Assembly: GCF_001598415.1 (NCBI RefSeq)
Contig: NZ_BCYX01000015.1
Coordinates: 1 to 64,000 of the forward strand
Source of the DNA: Sphingomonas mali NBRC 15500
GTDB taxonomy: Bacteria > Pseudomonadota > Alphaproteobacteria > Sphingomonadales > Sphingomonadaceae
DNA: 64,000 nucleotides
Reading direction: 5' to 3'
Numbering within the stretch: position 1 is the first letter of the stretch; every line of letters starts with the position of its first letter. Positions 27,748 through 36,755 of the stretch are shown piece by piece. The notes under the pieces were generated by a model, which saw nothing but the letters and a program-made list of their open reading frames with translations, was not told where the DNA came from and did not search any database. A program made the translations under genes and the position numbers.

Positions 27748-28619
27748 AGGGTATCATCCTCGCCGGCGGCAGCGGCACCAGATTGTACCCGATGACGCTT
27801 GCGGCATCGAAACAGCTGATGCCCGTATATGACAAGCCGATGATCTATTACCCATTGTCGACGTTGATGCTGGCGGGGATACGCGAGGTGTTGGTGATCA
27901 CCACGCCGCATGACGCGCCAGCGTTCCAGACCTTGCTGGGTGATGGATCGCAATGGGGAATGGCGATCGAATACGCCGTCCAGCCGGAACCGAAAGGCCT
28001 CGCCCAAGCTTATACGATCGGCGCGGACTTCGTGCGCGGTGGCCCGTCGGCGCTGATCCTCGGCGACAATATCTATTACGGCCACGCCATGGACGAGCTG
28101 TTTCAGAACGCCATGGCGAAGCCGTCAGGGGCGACGGTGTTCGCTTATCACGTGGCCGATCCGGAACGCTACGGCGTCGTCGAATTCGACAATACGATGC
28201 GCGCGATGTCGATCGAAGAGAAACCGGCACGACCGCGGTCGAACTGGGCCGTCACCGGCCTGTACTTCTACGACGAGCAGGTAGTCGATATCGCCGCCAG
28301 TATCGCTCCTTCGGCGCGCGGCGAGTTTGAGATCACCGACGTCAATCGTGTCTATCTTGAGCGTGGCGCGCTATCCGTCGAAATCATGGGCCGCGGCTAT
28401 GCCTGGTTGGACACCGGGACTCCGGACAGTTTGCTCGCCGCGGCAGAATTCGTGTCCACGCTCGAGAAGCGACAGGGCTTCAAGATTGCCTGCCCAGAGG
28501 AAATCGCGTTCCACATGGGCTTTATCGACAAGGCCGCATTGGAGCGCGCTACGGCGCGGCTCGGCAAGAGCGAATATGCCGCCTATATCCGACGTGTCGT
28601 GATGGGCGAGCGCGTTTAG
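27744..28619 (+). CDS. rfbA: Glucose-1-phosphate thymidylyltransferase
   Basis: 291 residues, the first enzyme of the rhamnose pathway (dTTP plus glucose-1-phosphate to dTDP-glucose). Signature [20 protein letters not shown] at the N-terminus, then [20 protein letters not shown] and [13 protein letters not shown] (metal/nucleotide Asp), and [16 protein letters not shown] late. Start ATG overlaps the rfbD stop. It is followed after three bases by a glycosyltransferase, probably in the same transcript. Confidence 0.97.
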   Translation: MKGIILAGGSGTRLYPMTLAASKQLMPVYDKPMIYYPLSTLMLAGIREVLVITTPHDAPAFQTLLGDGSQWGMAIEYAVQPEPKGLAQAYTIGADFVRGGPSALILGDNIYYGHAMDELFQNAMAKPSGATVFAYHVADPERYGVVEFDNTMRAMSIEEKPARPRSNWAVTGLYFYDEQVVDIAASIAPSARGEFEITDVNRVYLERGALSVEIMGRGYAWLDTGTPDSLLAAAEFVSTLEKRQGFKIACPEEIAFHMGFIDKAALERATARLGKSEYAAYIRRVVMGERV

Positions 28620-28622
28620 CCC

Positions 28623-30176
28623 ATGCCGACTTCGCCGGCCGGTACGGTGCCGCGAGCTTGGCTCACCGTATTGCGCCTTGCCCTCACCAGAAGACCGACC
28701 CTGGCGTTGAGTGGTCTGATTACTCTCTTGCGCGGGAAAAGAGTGCGCGCCTGGAATCGGCTCTGCCTCGCCGCCGCCGAGCACCCAAAATACTATACTC
28801 ATTGGATTAGGATAGCAGAACCTCGTCTAATGCCAGGCGCAAGAGGGGTCGAGCCTGGCCTTATTGGGGCGATTATCCTTGGCGGCGACAGTGCGACGAC
28901 GCGTGCGAGCCTCGCTGCGTCCTTTGGTCCCGGTCTGGCCGTTTTCGACTCGTCGTCAGCCCTGCCCTCATTGAACCGTCCGACCTGGCTGCTTCCGATC
29001 CGCGCGGGAGATGAGGTTTCACCAGCGCTCGGGGCGGTATTGGCCGTCCAATTGAACGGCTGCCCAGCGCGGCTCGTCTATTGGGACGAGGATCAGCAGA
29101 TTCAGGGACTTCGGAGCAAACCTTGGATAAAACCGGATTGGGACCCCCTGCTGTTCGCAACTCATGATGGGCTTGTCGGCAGCTGCGTGCTGCGCGCCGA
29201 TGTTATAGGGCAAGAAACCGTCGCGGACTGGTCCGCACTCTCGCTGACGATCGCTGAGAGCGGCTCAGCTCCTCTGCATTTACCCCTTGTCCTCACGCAT
29301 CGAAGCGAGCCGCGCCCTAAAGCAGCACAACCAGCGGCCGTCCCTGCGCCACCGGTCGCGATCAGCGTGATCATTCCGACGCGCGATCGGGCCGAACTGC
29401 TCGAATCGTGTCTAGGCGGTCTCGTGAGTACCCGATTCCCCGGAGAGCGCGAGATCATCGTGGTCGACAATGACAGCCGCGAGCCCCGGACAAAGGCGCT
29501 TTTCGAGCGCCTGGAAGCGGAAGACGTGCGAGTGATTGCACGGCCAGGTCCATTTAACTTCGCGGCCTTGATCAATGCCGGCGTCGCATCGGCGCGAGGT
29601 GACTTGGTATGTCTGCTCAACAATGACGTCGAGATTACCGCGCCGGATTGGTTGCTGCCGATGGCGGCGTTGGCGGTGCGCGAAGACATTGGCGCGGTAG
29701 GCGCTCGATTGCTTTATCCCGACGGAGCGATTCAGCACGCCGGCGTGGCGTTGGGCATCGGCGATGCCGCCGGACATGTGGATAAGGGCGTCAAACCCGT
29801 TCCGGGCGAATTCGCGCCGTGGCATGGTGAGACCCGCACGGTATCCGCGGTCACCGCCGCATGCCTCCTTGTCGGTAGAGCGAAGTTCGTCGAGGTCGGC
29901 GGAATGGACGAAGAAACATTCGCCGTCGATTTCAACGATGTCGATTTGTGCCTTAAGCTCGCGGCACGTTCCTGGCACACTATCTATTGCGCGCAGGCGA
30001 CACTGGTTCATCATGAGTCACGCTCGCGCGGTAAAACTCATCAGGGTGCGGACCTCGCACGGTTCGAGAAGGAGTTGGCCGCATTGCGCGCCCGCTGGGG
30101 CACCGGCGCTATTGCCGATCCACATCACAGCCCCTTGTTTCGTCGGCAATCTGAACGATGCCTGCTGGCATTCTAA
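28623..30176 (+). CDS. Family 2 glycosyltransferase (WbbL/rhamnosyltransferase-like)
   Basis: 517 residues. The C-terminal GT2 domain (about 240-500) has ISVIIPTRDRAELLESCLGG, EIIVVDNDSREPRTKALF, VCLLNNDVEITAPDWLLP, VGARLLYPDGAIQHAGVALG and DVDLCLKLAARSWHTIY. The N-terminal half is divergent (RLVYWDEDQQIQGLRSKPWI). It is a paralogue of the gene at 15597. Directly downstream of rfbA, so rhamnose is a plausible donor. Its end overlaps the next gene by 19 bases. Confidence 0.87.
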   Translation: MPTSPAGTVPRAWLTVLRLALTRRPTLALSGLITLLRGKRVRAWNRLCLAAAEHPKYYTHWIRIAEPRLMPGARGVEPGLIGAIILGGDSATTRASLAASFGPGLAVFDSSSALPSLNRPTWLLPIRAGDEVSPALGAVLAVQLNGCPARLVYWDEDQQIQGLRSKPWIKPDWDPLLFATHDGLVGSCVLRADVIGQETVADWSALSLTIAESGSAPLHLPLVLTHRSEPRPKAAQPAAVPAPPVAISVIIPTRDRAELLESCLGGLVSTRFPGEREIIVVDNDSREPRTKALFERLEAEDVRVIARPGPFNFAALINAGVASARGDLVCLLNNDVEITAPDWLLPMAALAVREDIGAVGARLLYPDGAIQHAGVALGIGDAAGHVDKGVKPVPGEFAPWHGETRTVSAVTAACLLVGRAKFVEVGGMDEETFAVDFNDVDLCLKLAARSWHTIYCAQATLVHHESRSRGKTHQGADLARFEKELAALRARWGTGAIADPHHSPLFRRQSERCLLAF

Positions 30177-30949
30177 CCCGGGAGGACGCGGCGATCCGCG
30201 ACTTGCCAGACGTGACCTTGCTGGCGGTAACCGGCGTTGCATTGTCTGCCACAGCACGCGCTCTGAACGTGTCTCAACGCCGACTGCGCTTTGGTGAAAC
30301 ACTTTTCCTGAGTAATCGCCCGCCACCGCCGAACACGGCGGCGGAATGGCGACCAATCCCGCCGATCGGGTCGCGATCCGAATATTCCCGCTTCATGTTG
30401 AGAGACCTCGCAGTCCATGTCGCGAGCCAACACGTCCTCTGCGTTCAGTGGGACGGGTATGTCCTCAACCCCGACCAGTGGGACCCGGTGTTCCTCGACT
30501 ATGATTATATCGGTGCGCCTTGGCCTCATTTCGCGGATGGCATGCGCGTCGGCAACGGCGGCTTTTCGCTGCGATCTCGTCGACTTGTCGAAGCCTGCGC
30601 GGCAATCCCAATCGCCAATGAGGCTGAAGACGTTGCGATCTGCCGCACCCATCGTCCGATGCTGGAGAAGCGCTTCGGGCTGCGCTTTGCACCGGAAGAG
30701 ATAGCTCGGCGCTTCGCATATGAGCGCATGAGTCCGACTGGGGAAGAGTTCGGCTTCCACGGCGCCCTCAACATGGTCGGCCTTGTACCGTCCCGCGAGC
30801 TCAGGTCTTTGCTGAGCGAGCTCGAACCCAGCCTGTTGAATCGACGCGAACACCGCGAGCTTCTTTACAGCGCGCTCCGCCGGCGAGATCTGCGTTTGGC
30901 AGCGGTCATTTGGCAGCGGCTGTACAAGGCGGGGTCGAGAAGGCGCTGA
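30158..30949 (+). CDS. DUF5672-family putative glycosyltransferase
   Basis: 263 residues. VLCVQWDGYVLNPDQWDPVF, LDYDYIGAPWPHFADGMRVG and NGGFSLRSRRLVEAC match the DUF5672 pattern found in surface-glycan clusters, which resembles a GT-A-like fold with D-x-D/Y features; activity is inferred only. It starts 19 bases inside the end of the GT2 gene and is thus part of the rfb-GT2 transcript. Ends in a basic tail (YKAGSRRR). Confidence 0.78.
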   Translation: MPAGILTREDAAIRDLPDVTLLAVTGVALSATARALNVSQRRLRFGETLFLSNRPPPPNTAAEWRPIPPIGSRSEYSRFMLRDLAVHVASQHVLCVQWDGYVLNPDQWDPVFLDYDYIGAPWPHFADGMRVGNGGFSLRSRRLVEACAAIPIANEAEDVAICRTHRPMLEKRFGLRFAPEEIARRFAYERMSPTGEEFGFHGALNMVGLVPSRELRSLLSELEPSLLNRREHRELLYSALRRRDLRLAAVIWQRLYKAGSRRR

Positions 30950-30988
30950 ATCCCGTGGAAGCGTCTGATCTGTTGCAAAAACCCTCGC

Positions 30989-32305
30989 TTATCCGTGACG
31001 GATATGGTCTGCACTCGCCGCAATCTTCAACGGGCTTGCAGCCTCCAACCGTGCGATCGCTCCCGGGATCAGCTTTGCGAGGGCTTGTTCGGAGAAGAAA
31101 CCACCCGCCACAAGGCAGCGATCGATCAGCACGCGCCGGAACGCGGCGAAGGTCTCCGGGTCGGGCTTTCCGGGATCACGCCAGAAATCGTCGAGCGGCC
31201 CCTGATAGGTAATGCCCTCGATGTCGTACACCGCCTCTCCGAGCGCGATCACCGGCACATTGAGCGCCAGCGCCAATGTGCCACTTGTGCTGTTGATCGT
31301 CACCATGCCCTTGGAGCGTTGCGCAACCGCCACGATGTCGCCGCCCTCGAGATAATCGACGCGGTCGTTCAGCCCATATAGCTCGGCGAGCGCCGCGGTC
31401 TCTTGCCGCCAATCGCGCACGCCATTGTCGAGCGGATGCTCCTTTACGACCAATCGCATCTCGGGCGCCGCGTTGGCGGCGAACGACGCGATCACCAGCC
31501 GCAACGCATCGGCGATCCCCGCGAAGGGCGAATGGAGACGGATCTGGGCGTCGGAATCGAGCTGTAGCGGAAAGATCACGTAGGGGCCGCCGCTTGCCTC
31601 GAGCGCGGCAAGCACCTCGTGCGTCCGTGCAGCCGCAACCCTGCGCCGCATCAATCGACGCGTCCAGCCCATGCCCTCGACCAGCGGGTGCCAAGGCCGA
31701 TGATTCTCCCAATAAGGATAGCGCCACCGCGTCAGCACGTCGGCAGCGTTATAGATCAAGCCCTCCGTGGCACGACGGCGGAACGAAGATGGCACCGGAT
31801 GGTGCTCGGGCGCTGGAGGGAGTGCGGCGGCCTGGGCGCGATACCAGGCCGGGTCGCGCGGCAAGGTCGAATGCCCGTTGACGCCACCGAGTTCGAGCGT
31901 GACCCAGTCGGGACGGATATAGCCCTCCTCGAACACGTGAACCGGAATATGGAGATCGCGGCAGACGCTGATCGCCACCATATGCATCGGACGGCAATCG
32001 CCGAAAAGAACGACGTCGGTGATCTGACGGTCCGCGATCAGCGACGTAAGCGCCGCCGGCCATTCCGCGGGCGATCCGCGATAGTCGATGCCGTTGGGCA
32101 ATCTCCAGAACAGCCGGTCTCCGCCATTGAAGTTGACCTTGTGCACGCCATAGCCATCGCACCGCAACGCCTGTCCGAGGCGGCGGAACAGCGGCCCCAT
32201 CAGGCCCTGCAACAGCAGGACATTTCGTCGGGCAAGCGGGCGCGCCTCGCCGGGCGCCGCGACCTGCGGCATCACTTCCGGGCCACCGGTAAACATTTCT
32301 GGCAT
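30989..32305 (-). CDS. kpsS: Capsule lipid-linker beta-Kdo transferase (KpsS)
   Basis: About 438 residues from ATG at 32305 (MPEMFTGG), preferred to an in-frame TTG at 32326 because of AGAG-type upstream sequence. Family text: NVLLLQGLMGPLFRRLGQAL, HKVNFNGGDRLFW, VHVFEEGYIRPDWVTLE, ILPLQ-type VIFPLQLDSDAQIRLHSPF and VVTINSTSGTLALALNVPVI. Known: KpsS adds the first beta-Kdo to phosphatidylglycerol to start the capsule linker, using CMP-Kdo. The kds genes 7-10 kb away supply that donor. It converges with the rfb-GT block and diverges from the LTA-synthase-like gene. Confidence 0.92.
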   Translation of the reverse strand: MPEMFTGGPEVMPQVAAPGEARPLARRNVLLLQGLMGPLFRRLGQALRCDGYGVHKVNFNGGDRLFWRLPNGIDYRGSPAEWPAALTSLIADRQITDVVLFGDCRPMHMVAISVCRDLHIPVHVFEEGYIRPDWVTLELGGVNGHSTLPRDPAWYRAQAAALPPAPEHHPVPSSFRRRATEGLIYNAADVLTRWRYPYWENHRPWHPLVEGMGWTRRLMRRRVAAARTHEVLAALEASGGPYVIFPLQLDSDAQIRLHSPFAGIADALRLVIASFAANAAPEMRLVVKEHPLDNGVRDWRQETAALAELYGLNDRVDYLEGGDIVAVAQRSKGMVTINSTSGTLALALNVPVIALGEAVYDIEGITYQGPLDDFWRDPGKPDPETFAAFRRVLIDRCLVAGGFFSEQALAKLIPGAIARLEAASPLKIAASADHIRHG

Positions 32306-32504
32306 TAGTACTTTTCTCTTTTCCAAACCGGCAGCGACCCCTCACGTGCCGACCCGGCGGATATAGATCGTCGCGCCCATTTCCAAGTCGTGTCTCGACC
32401 GACCGGGGCCGTGACAGCCGCTGGGCTGCCCGCTATGGAAGATCACCTTCTGTAACCGCGGCCGGACGGCGTGGCTCAATCGAGACTGACGGCGCGACCA
32501 TCCT

Positions 32505-34007
32505 GTGACGAACGGTTTGATTTCATTTCTGGCGATGTTGGCGGCATCGGTGTTGCTCGACGCGACCGTACGTCCGCGCTCGGCCCGCCTGCGACGCTGG
32601 CAGGGATTATCGCTTCACCTGCTGGTCATGACGAGCGTGTTCGCACTGTGGCTCGCCGGCTTCGGCAACGCAACGGCCGCGGCGGTCCTGGCAATTGCGG
32701 CGATGGCGCTCTTCACGGTCGCCTCCAACGCGAAGTACAAGATGCTGGGCGAGCCACTCGTCTTCTCCGATCTGGCGTTGATCGCGGGCATCTTCCGCCA
32801 CCCGCGCTTCTATTTCACCGCAATACCGGCGCGCCAACGCTGGATGGCGGCTATCGGCACGTCAGCAGCAGTGATCGCGCTCCTGCCGCTCATCTCGGCC
32901 CGCCCGCAGCCCCATTTGATGGGAGTCGGGCTATTGCTGTTGACGAGCGGCGCCGTGTGGTGGTTGTTGCGCGCCGGACGGTTCGATTCGATGGCGACGT
33001 CGCCCGACCTCACGGGCGACGTCGCCCGGTTCGGCTTGATTGCGGCGTTGCTGCTCTATTGGCAGCGTTGGCGGCGCACACCCGACCCCCGGCCTTGCCC
33101 CACGCTTGCCCCGATCGGCGACCTCGCTAGTCCAGCGGCGCCCCAACTCATCGTCATGGTCCAATGCGAATCATTCGCCGATCCCGTTGAGATCACGGGG
33201 GAAGCGTTGCCGGCCCTGCCCGGGTTGGATCGCGCCAGGGCAATCGCCTGGCAGCATGGCGATCTTCATGTCAGCGGCTTCGGCGCGTATACGATGCGCA
33301 CCGAATATGGCGTGCTATTCGGCCGCAGCGAAACCGCACTCGGTTTCCGGCGCTACGATCCCTTCCTGTCCGCGCAAGGAGAGGCTTCCTATGCGCTCCC
33401 GGCGCGGTTGGCGGGCGCCGGGTATCAGAGTTCTTTCGTCCATCCGCACGACCTGCGCTTCTACAGCCGTGATCGCTTGATGCCCGCGATCGGCTTCGAC
33501 GAGGTGGTCGGCGAATCGAGCATTGCGCCGGTACCCGTGGGCGGCGGTCGCTACGTCGATGACCGGACGCTGGGCGCGACGCTCGTCGATCTGGCGAACC
33601 AGGCCGCCACCCCGAGACTGATCTATGCCGTGACGATGGAAAATCACGGCCCATGGGACAGCGAGAATGCGCGAGACGCGGCCGGACGGCTAGACGCCTA
33701 TTTGCACCGCTTGCGGAGCAGCGACGCCATGTTGGGCGACCTCATCCAATATCTATCGACCGACGGCCGGCCAGCGCTGCTCGTCTTCTTCGGCGATCAT
33801 CGGCCAAGCATTCCGGGCGTGACCGCACCGGGCGGCGCGCGCCACACGCCTTATGTTGTCGTACGGTTCGATGCCGACGGACGGATCCTGAAGGGCCAAT
33901 CCGCGGCGATCGATCTCACGCCCGCCGCCTTGCACCATCTCGTTCTCCGGTGTGTGCAGCCTGATATCGCGATGCCCGATTCGGCGTTCAATCACTCGGA
34001 GGGGTGA
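32505..34007 (+). CDS. LTA synthase/MdoB-like membrane phosphoglycerol transferase
   Basis: 500 residues. About five membrane segments (to about residue 185) are followed by an alkaline-phosphatase/sulfatase-fold domain. Landmarks: LIVMVQCESFADP (first metal site), GAYTMRTEYGVLFG with the probable catalytic Thr, LIYAVTMENHGPWD, and LLVFFGDHRPSIPG (second metal site). Known relatives move phosphoglycerol from phosphatidylglycerol to a glycan or lipid. Here, between kpsS and kpsC, it might decorate the capsule or its lipid. Start is GTG at 32505. Its last 20 bases overlap the convergent SDR. Confidence 0.82.
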   Translation: MTNGLISFLAMLAASVLLDATVRPRSARLRRWQGLSLHLLVMTSVFALWLAGFGNATAAAVLAIAAMALFTVASNAKYKMLGEPLVFSDLALIAGIFRHPRFYFTAIPARQRWMAAIGTSAAVIALLPLISARPQPHLMGVGLLLLTSGAVWWLLRAGRFDSMATSPDLTGDVARFGLIAALLLYWQRWRRTPDPRPCPTLAPIGDLASPAAPQLIVMVQCESFADPVEITGEALPALPGLDRARAIAWQHGDLHVSGFGAYTMRTEYGVLFGRSETALGFRRYDPFLSAQGEASYALPARLAGAGYQSSFVHPHDLRFYSRDRLMPAIGFDEVVGESSIAPVPVGGGRYVDDRTLGATLVDLANQAATPRLIYAVTMENHGPWDSENARDAAGRLDAYLHRLRSSDAMLGDLIQYLSTDGRPALLVFFGDHRPSIPGVTAPGGARHTPYVVVRFDADGRILKGQSAAIDLTPAALHHLVLRCVQPDIAMPDSAFNHSEG

Positions 34008-34773
34008 ACGCGAGCAACAGTCGGTCTCTCAACACCCCTGGCAACAGGCGATCGGCCCATCGCAGCAATATGAACGGCCAGGGAAAGATCGCATGCGCCT
34101 GCCCCCGCGTCGCCGCCCTTGCGATACGCGCCGCCGCGTCCGAGGGTTGCAATACGAACGGCCGGGGGCCGGGAGCCTTTCGCCCGCTGGGAGTATCGAT
34201 GAAACCGGGTGAGACGAGCGTAATGTGGACGCCATATTGCTTCACGCCCAGCCGCAGAGCCTGGGCAAAATGCGCGATCCCGGCCTTCGATCCGGCATAG
34301 GCGGCGGCAAAGGGTAACGCATGAAACCCCGCCGCCGACCCGACCAGCACGATCCTCCCTTCGCCCCGTCGCGCCATGCGACCCGCTAGCGCAGCGGCCA
34401 TCGCGCTCGTGGCGACGAAGTTCACCAAACCCAATCGTGCGACCTGCGCGGCATCCTCGACCAGATCGCCCGGCGCTCGGGTATCGCCCATGCCGGCGAC
34501 CAACAGCGCCAAGCCGATCGCGCCCGCGTCATCCTCTTGCTCGATCGCGGCGATCGCCGCCGCGCTGTCGCACAGGTCAAGCGAGCGAACCGCAACTCCT
34601 GCCCCCGCGCTCCGGCATCTCGTCGCGACGGCTTCCAGTCGTTGGCGATCGCGGCCCCATAGCATCAGCGTGCAGCCGGGCGCGGCATAATGAAGCGCCA
34701 GCGCCGCTCCCAAGCCGCTCGACGCGCCGGTGATCAGGATTCGATTCGGTAGTTGCGCCTTCATGGTGGGCAT
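33988..34773 (-). CDS. Short-chain dehydrogenase/reductase of the capsule locus
   Basis: 261 residues. Classical SDR: ILITGASSGLGAALALHY (NADP site), a Ser in VLVGSAAGFHALPF, and catalytic YAGSK. The tail HAIFPWPFILLRWADRLLPG is hydrophobic and resembles DltE/YqjQ-like SDRs that sit at membranes. Substrate unknown. Position between the LTA-synthase-like gene and a fatty-acid-hydroxylase-like gene suggests lipid or glycan processing. ATG at 34764 is an equally likely start. Confidence 0.8.
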   Translation of the reverse strand: MPTMKAQLPNRILITGASSGLGAALALHYAAPGCTLMLWGRDRQRLEAVATRCRSAGAGVAVRSLDLCDSAAAIAAIEQEDDAGAIGLALLVAGMGDTRAPGDLVEDAAQVARLGLVNFVATSAMAAALAGRMARRGEGRIVLVGSAAGFHALPFAAAYAGSKAGIAHFAQALRLGVKQYGVHITLVSPGFIDTPSGRKAPGPRPFVLQPSDAAARIARAATRGQAHAIFPWPFILLRWADRLLPGVLRDRLLLAFTPPSD

Positions 34774-34913
34774 ATGACGGCTTCAGGATGGGCATTCCAG
34801 GCGATCTGCCCGTGTTTCGACCATAACGGCGGCTTTTTGCTGCATTGCAACTTGACGGGGATCGGCGCGGTGGTCATGCCCGGGTGGTCGATGGGAAAAA
34901 ACGACTGTTCGAT

Positions 34914-35522
34914 ATGAAGTACGGGTCCGCTTCGCCGCGTATCAGGTTGTTTCGCAACGATTTGATGGAGCAGCTCACACTGGTTTCGCCGCCGGTGTTC
35001 GCGCTGACATGGACGGCGTTCCTCGCCGTTGCCGTGTACGCGAGCTGGGGAGTCGCAAGCCTTCCGGTATCGATCGCGCTCGTCCTGCTCGGCATGCTGA
35101 CCTGGACGCTGTTCGAATATGCGATGCACCGCTTCATCTTTCATTTGAAGCCGAGGTCGGCATTTGGCCGCGCGTTTATTTTTCTCGCGCATGGCAACCA
35201 TCACGCGGCGCCCGGCGATCGTTATCGCAATATCATGCCGCCGCTGGTGAGCGTTGTCCTATCAGCCATGATTTGGGCAGGGCTATGGCTGCTGCTCGGG
35301 CCGATCGGATCGGTATTCTATCTGGGCTTCGGGATCGGCTATGTCGTGTACGACACCGTCCATTATGCCTGCCATCAATTGCCGATGCGCAGCCCGCTGC
35401 TGCGCCATTTGCGGCGACACCATATCCGGCACCACCATGCCAGACAGGAAGGTAATTACGCGATTACCGCCACCTTCTGGGATCGCCTGTTCCGAACCGA
35501 AATCGCCGCCAAGCGGCGTTAG
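34914..35522 (+). CDS. Fatty acid hydroxylase / sterol desaturase-superfamily membrane protein
   Basis: 202 residues from ATG at 34914 (MKYGSASPRI). Four hydrophobic segments and the His clusters of the di-iron membrane oxygenase family: EYAMHRFIFHL, FLAHGNHHAAPGDRY, DTVHYACHQLP and HHIRHHHARQ. Relatives hydroxylate or desaturate acyl chains. The setting suggests modification of a membrane lipid linked to the capsule or a general sphingolipid/fatty acid; this is inference. The stop lies inside a perfect 20-bp tandem duplication (35505-35544). Confidence 0.82.
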   Translation: MKYGSASPRIRLFRNDLMEQLTLVSPPVFALTWTAFLAVAVYASWGVASLPVSIALVLLGMLTWTLFEYAMHRFIFHLKPRSAFGRAFIFLAHGNHHAAPGDRYRNIMPPLVSVVLSAMIWAGLWLLLGPIGSVFYLGFGIGYVVYDTVHYACHQLPMRSPLLRHLRRHHIRHHHARQEGNYAITATFWDRLFRTEIAAKRR

Positions 35523-35544
35523 AAGCCGCCAAGCGGCGTTAGAA
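35505..35544. repeat. Perfect 20-bp tandem duplication across a stop codon
   Basis: The unit GCCGCCAAGCGGCGTTAGAA occurs twice in a row (35505-35524 and 35525-35544). The first copy contains the last codons and TAG stop of the hydroxylase gene, and the second repeats them out of use. Each copy contains a GCCGC-CAA-GCGGC hairpin, so the pair may also act as a weak terminator between convergent genes. Confidence 0.9.
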
Positions 35545-35561
35545 AGCGCGCGGCGGCGCGA

Positions 35562-36755
35562 TCATAGCCGCAATTCGTCGATGGCATCGCAGACGATTGC
35601 GATATGGTCTTCCCAGGACGGCGGCCGCCACTGCGCCAGGCGCTGCTTTTGTGCCAGGTGCAGCGGCCCACCGCGGAAATGATCGAGGATGTACGCGGTC
35701 CAGTTAGGACCGTCGAGCGGATCGAGGAAGTCGGGAACCTCTCCTCCCGCCTCACGCAGCGCCGTAAGATCGCTGCAGATTACGGGGGTTCCCACCAACA
35801 GCGCCTCGGCGACTGGCATGCCATAGCCTTCCGCGAACGACGGCAGGAGCAGCGCGCGCGCACCGCGCAGCAGCGTTTGCATGCGCTGATCCGAACAGCC
35901 GTTGAGTTCCTCGACATGCCCGCGCAACGCCGTGCAGCGCTCGAGCATGTCGATCACCTGCTCGTTCTCCCAACCGCGGCGCCCGACGATGATCAGGCGG
36001 GGAATGGCGTCGCCGGGGAGCTTGTCGGCCATGGCCCGCCATAGATTGAGCAGCAGCAGGTGGTTCTTGCGCGGTTCGATCGTGCCGATGCAGATAAAAT
36101 AGGGCTCGCCCGGTGCGGCATCCGGCGGGGCGGGCACGGGATCGCCATGTGTGCCGAGCAGCGCGATGCGCACCTCGACATTGCGCCCCGCCCGCTCGAG
36201 CCAAGGCCGCAACGAATCGCCCGTCGCACCAGAATTGACGATGATGCTGTCGGCCAGGGCCGCGATCGTTTCGATCCGCCGCTTGTGCAGATCGGCGCCA
36301 TTGGGGCGCGCATATTCCGGATATTCGATGGGAATCAGATCGTGGACCAGGCACAGGAACCGCGCCTGTTCGCGCTCGAGAATGCGTCGGACGAGCGCGG
36401 GGCGCGTGAGATGATGCGGAGATGCCTGGACATAGACGCTCCCCGGGGATGCGCGCGGCCGTTCCGGCAACAGGCCGAGCAACGACGGTAGAATCTCGAA
36501 CAGCGAGCGCGGTTCGGCGCCGCCCTCCTCCGCTTCCCAGCGCCTTTCCAACATGTCGAGAAAGCGCAAGACCTTCTCGTTCGGGAGTCGGCCGTAGAGG
36601 CCGAACGGATGGACGGCGGCGAACCGCAGGCGATCGCCGAAACGCGCGTGCAGCCCGCGCGCATAGGCCATCTCCACCCGGTCGACGCCCGAAGGTGTGT
36701 GATGCCGGGCACGCGACACCAGCCGCGACAGGTCGAGAATGACGTCTCCCTCCAT
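35562..36755 (-). CDS. Family 4 glycosyltransferase
   Basis: 397 residues from ATG at 36755 (MEGDVILDLSRL), which overlaps the kpsC stop (TGATG). A GTG at 36764 is possible but would lie further inside kpsC. GT-B fold: N-terminal SPHHLTRPALVRRILERE and VHDLIPIEYPEYARP; C-terminal YFICIGTIEPRKNHLLLLN and the donor motif LLLPSFAEGYGMPVAEALLV. Sugar unknown. Last gene of a leftward kdsD-kdsB-phosphatase-kpsC-GT4 unit, so it probably acts early on the chain next to the Kdo linker. Confidence 0.88.
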   Translation of the reverse strand: MEGDVILDLSRLVSRARHHTPSGVDRVEMAYARGLHARFGDRLRFAAVHPFGLYGRLPNEKVLRFLDMLERRWEAEEGGAEPRSLFEILPSLLGLLPERPRASPGSVYVQASPHHLTRPALVRRILEREQARFLCLVHDLIPIEYPEYARPNGADLHKRRIETIAALADSIIVNSGATGDSLRPWLERAGRNVEVRIALLGTHGDPVPAPPDAAPGEPYFICIGTIEPRKNHLLLLNLWRAMADKLPGDAIPRLIIVGRRGWENEQVIDMLERCTALRGHVEELNGCSDQRMQTLLRGARALLLPSFAEGYGMPVAEALLVGTPVICSDLTALREAGGEVPDFLDPLDGPNWTAYILDHFRGGPLHLAQKQRLAQWRPPSWEDHIAIVCDAIDELRL

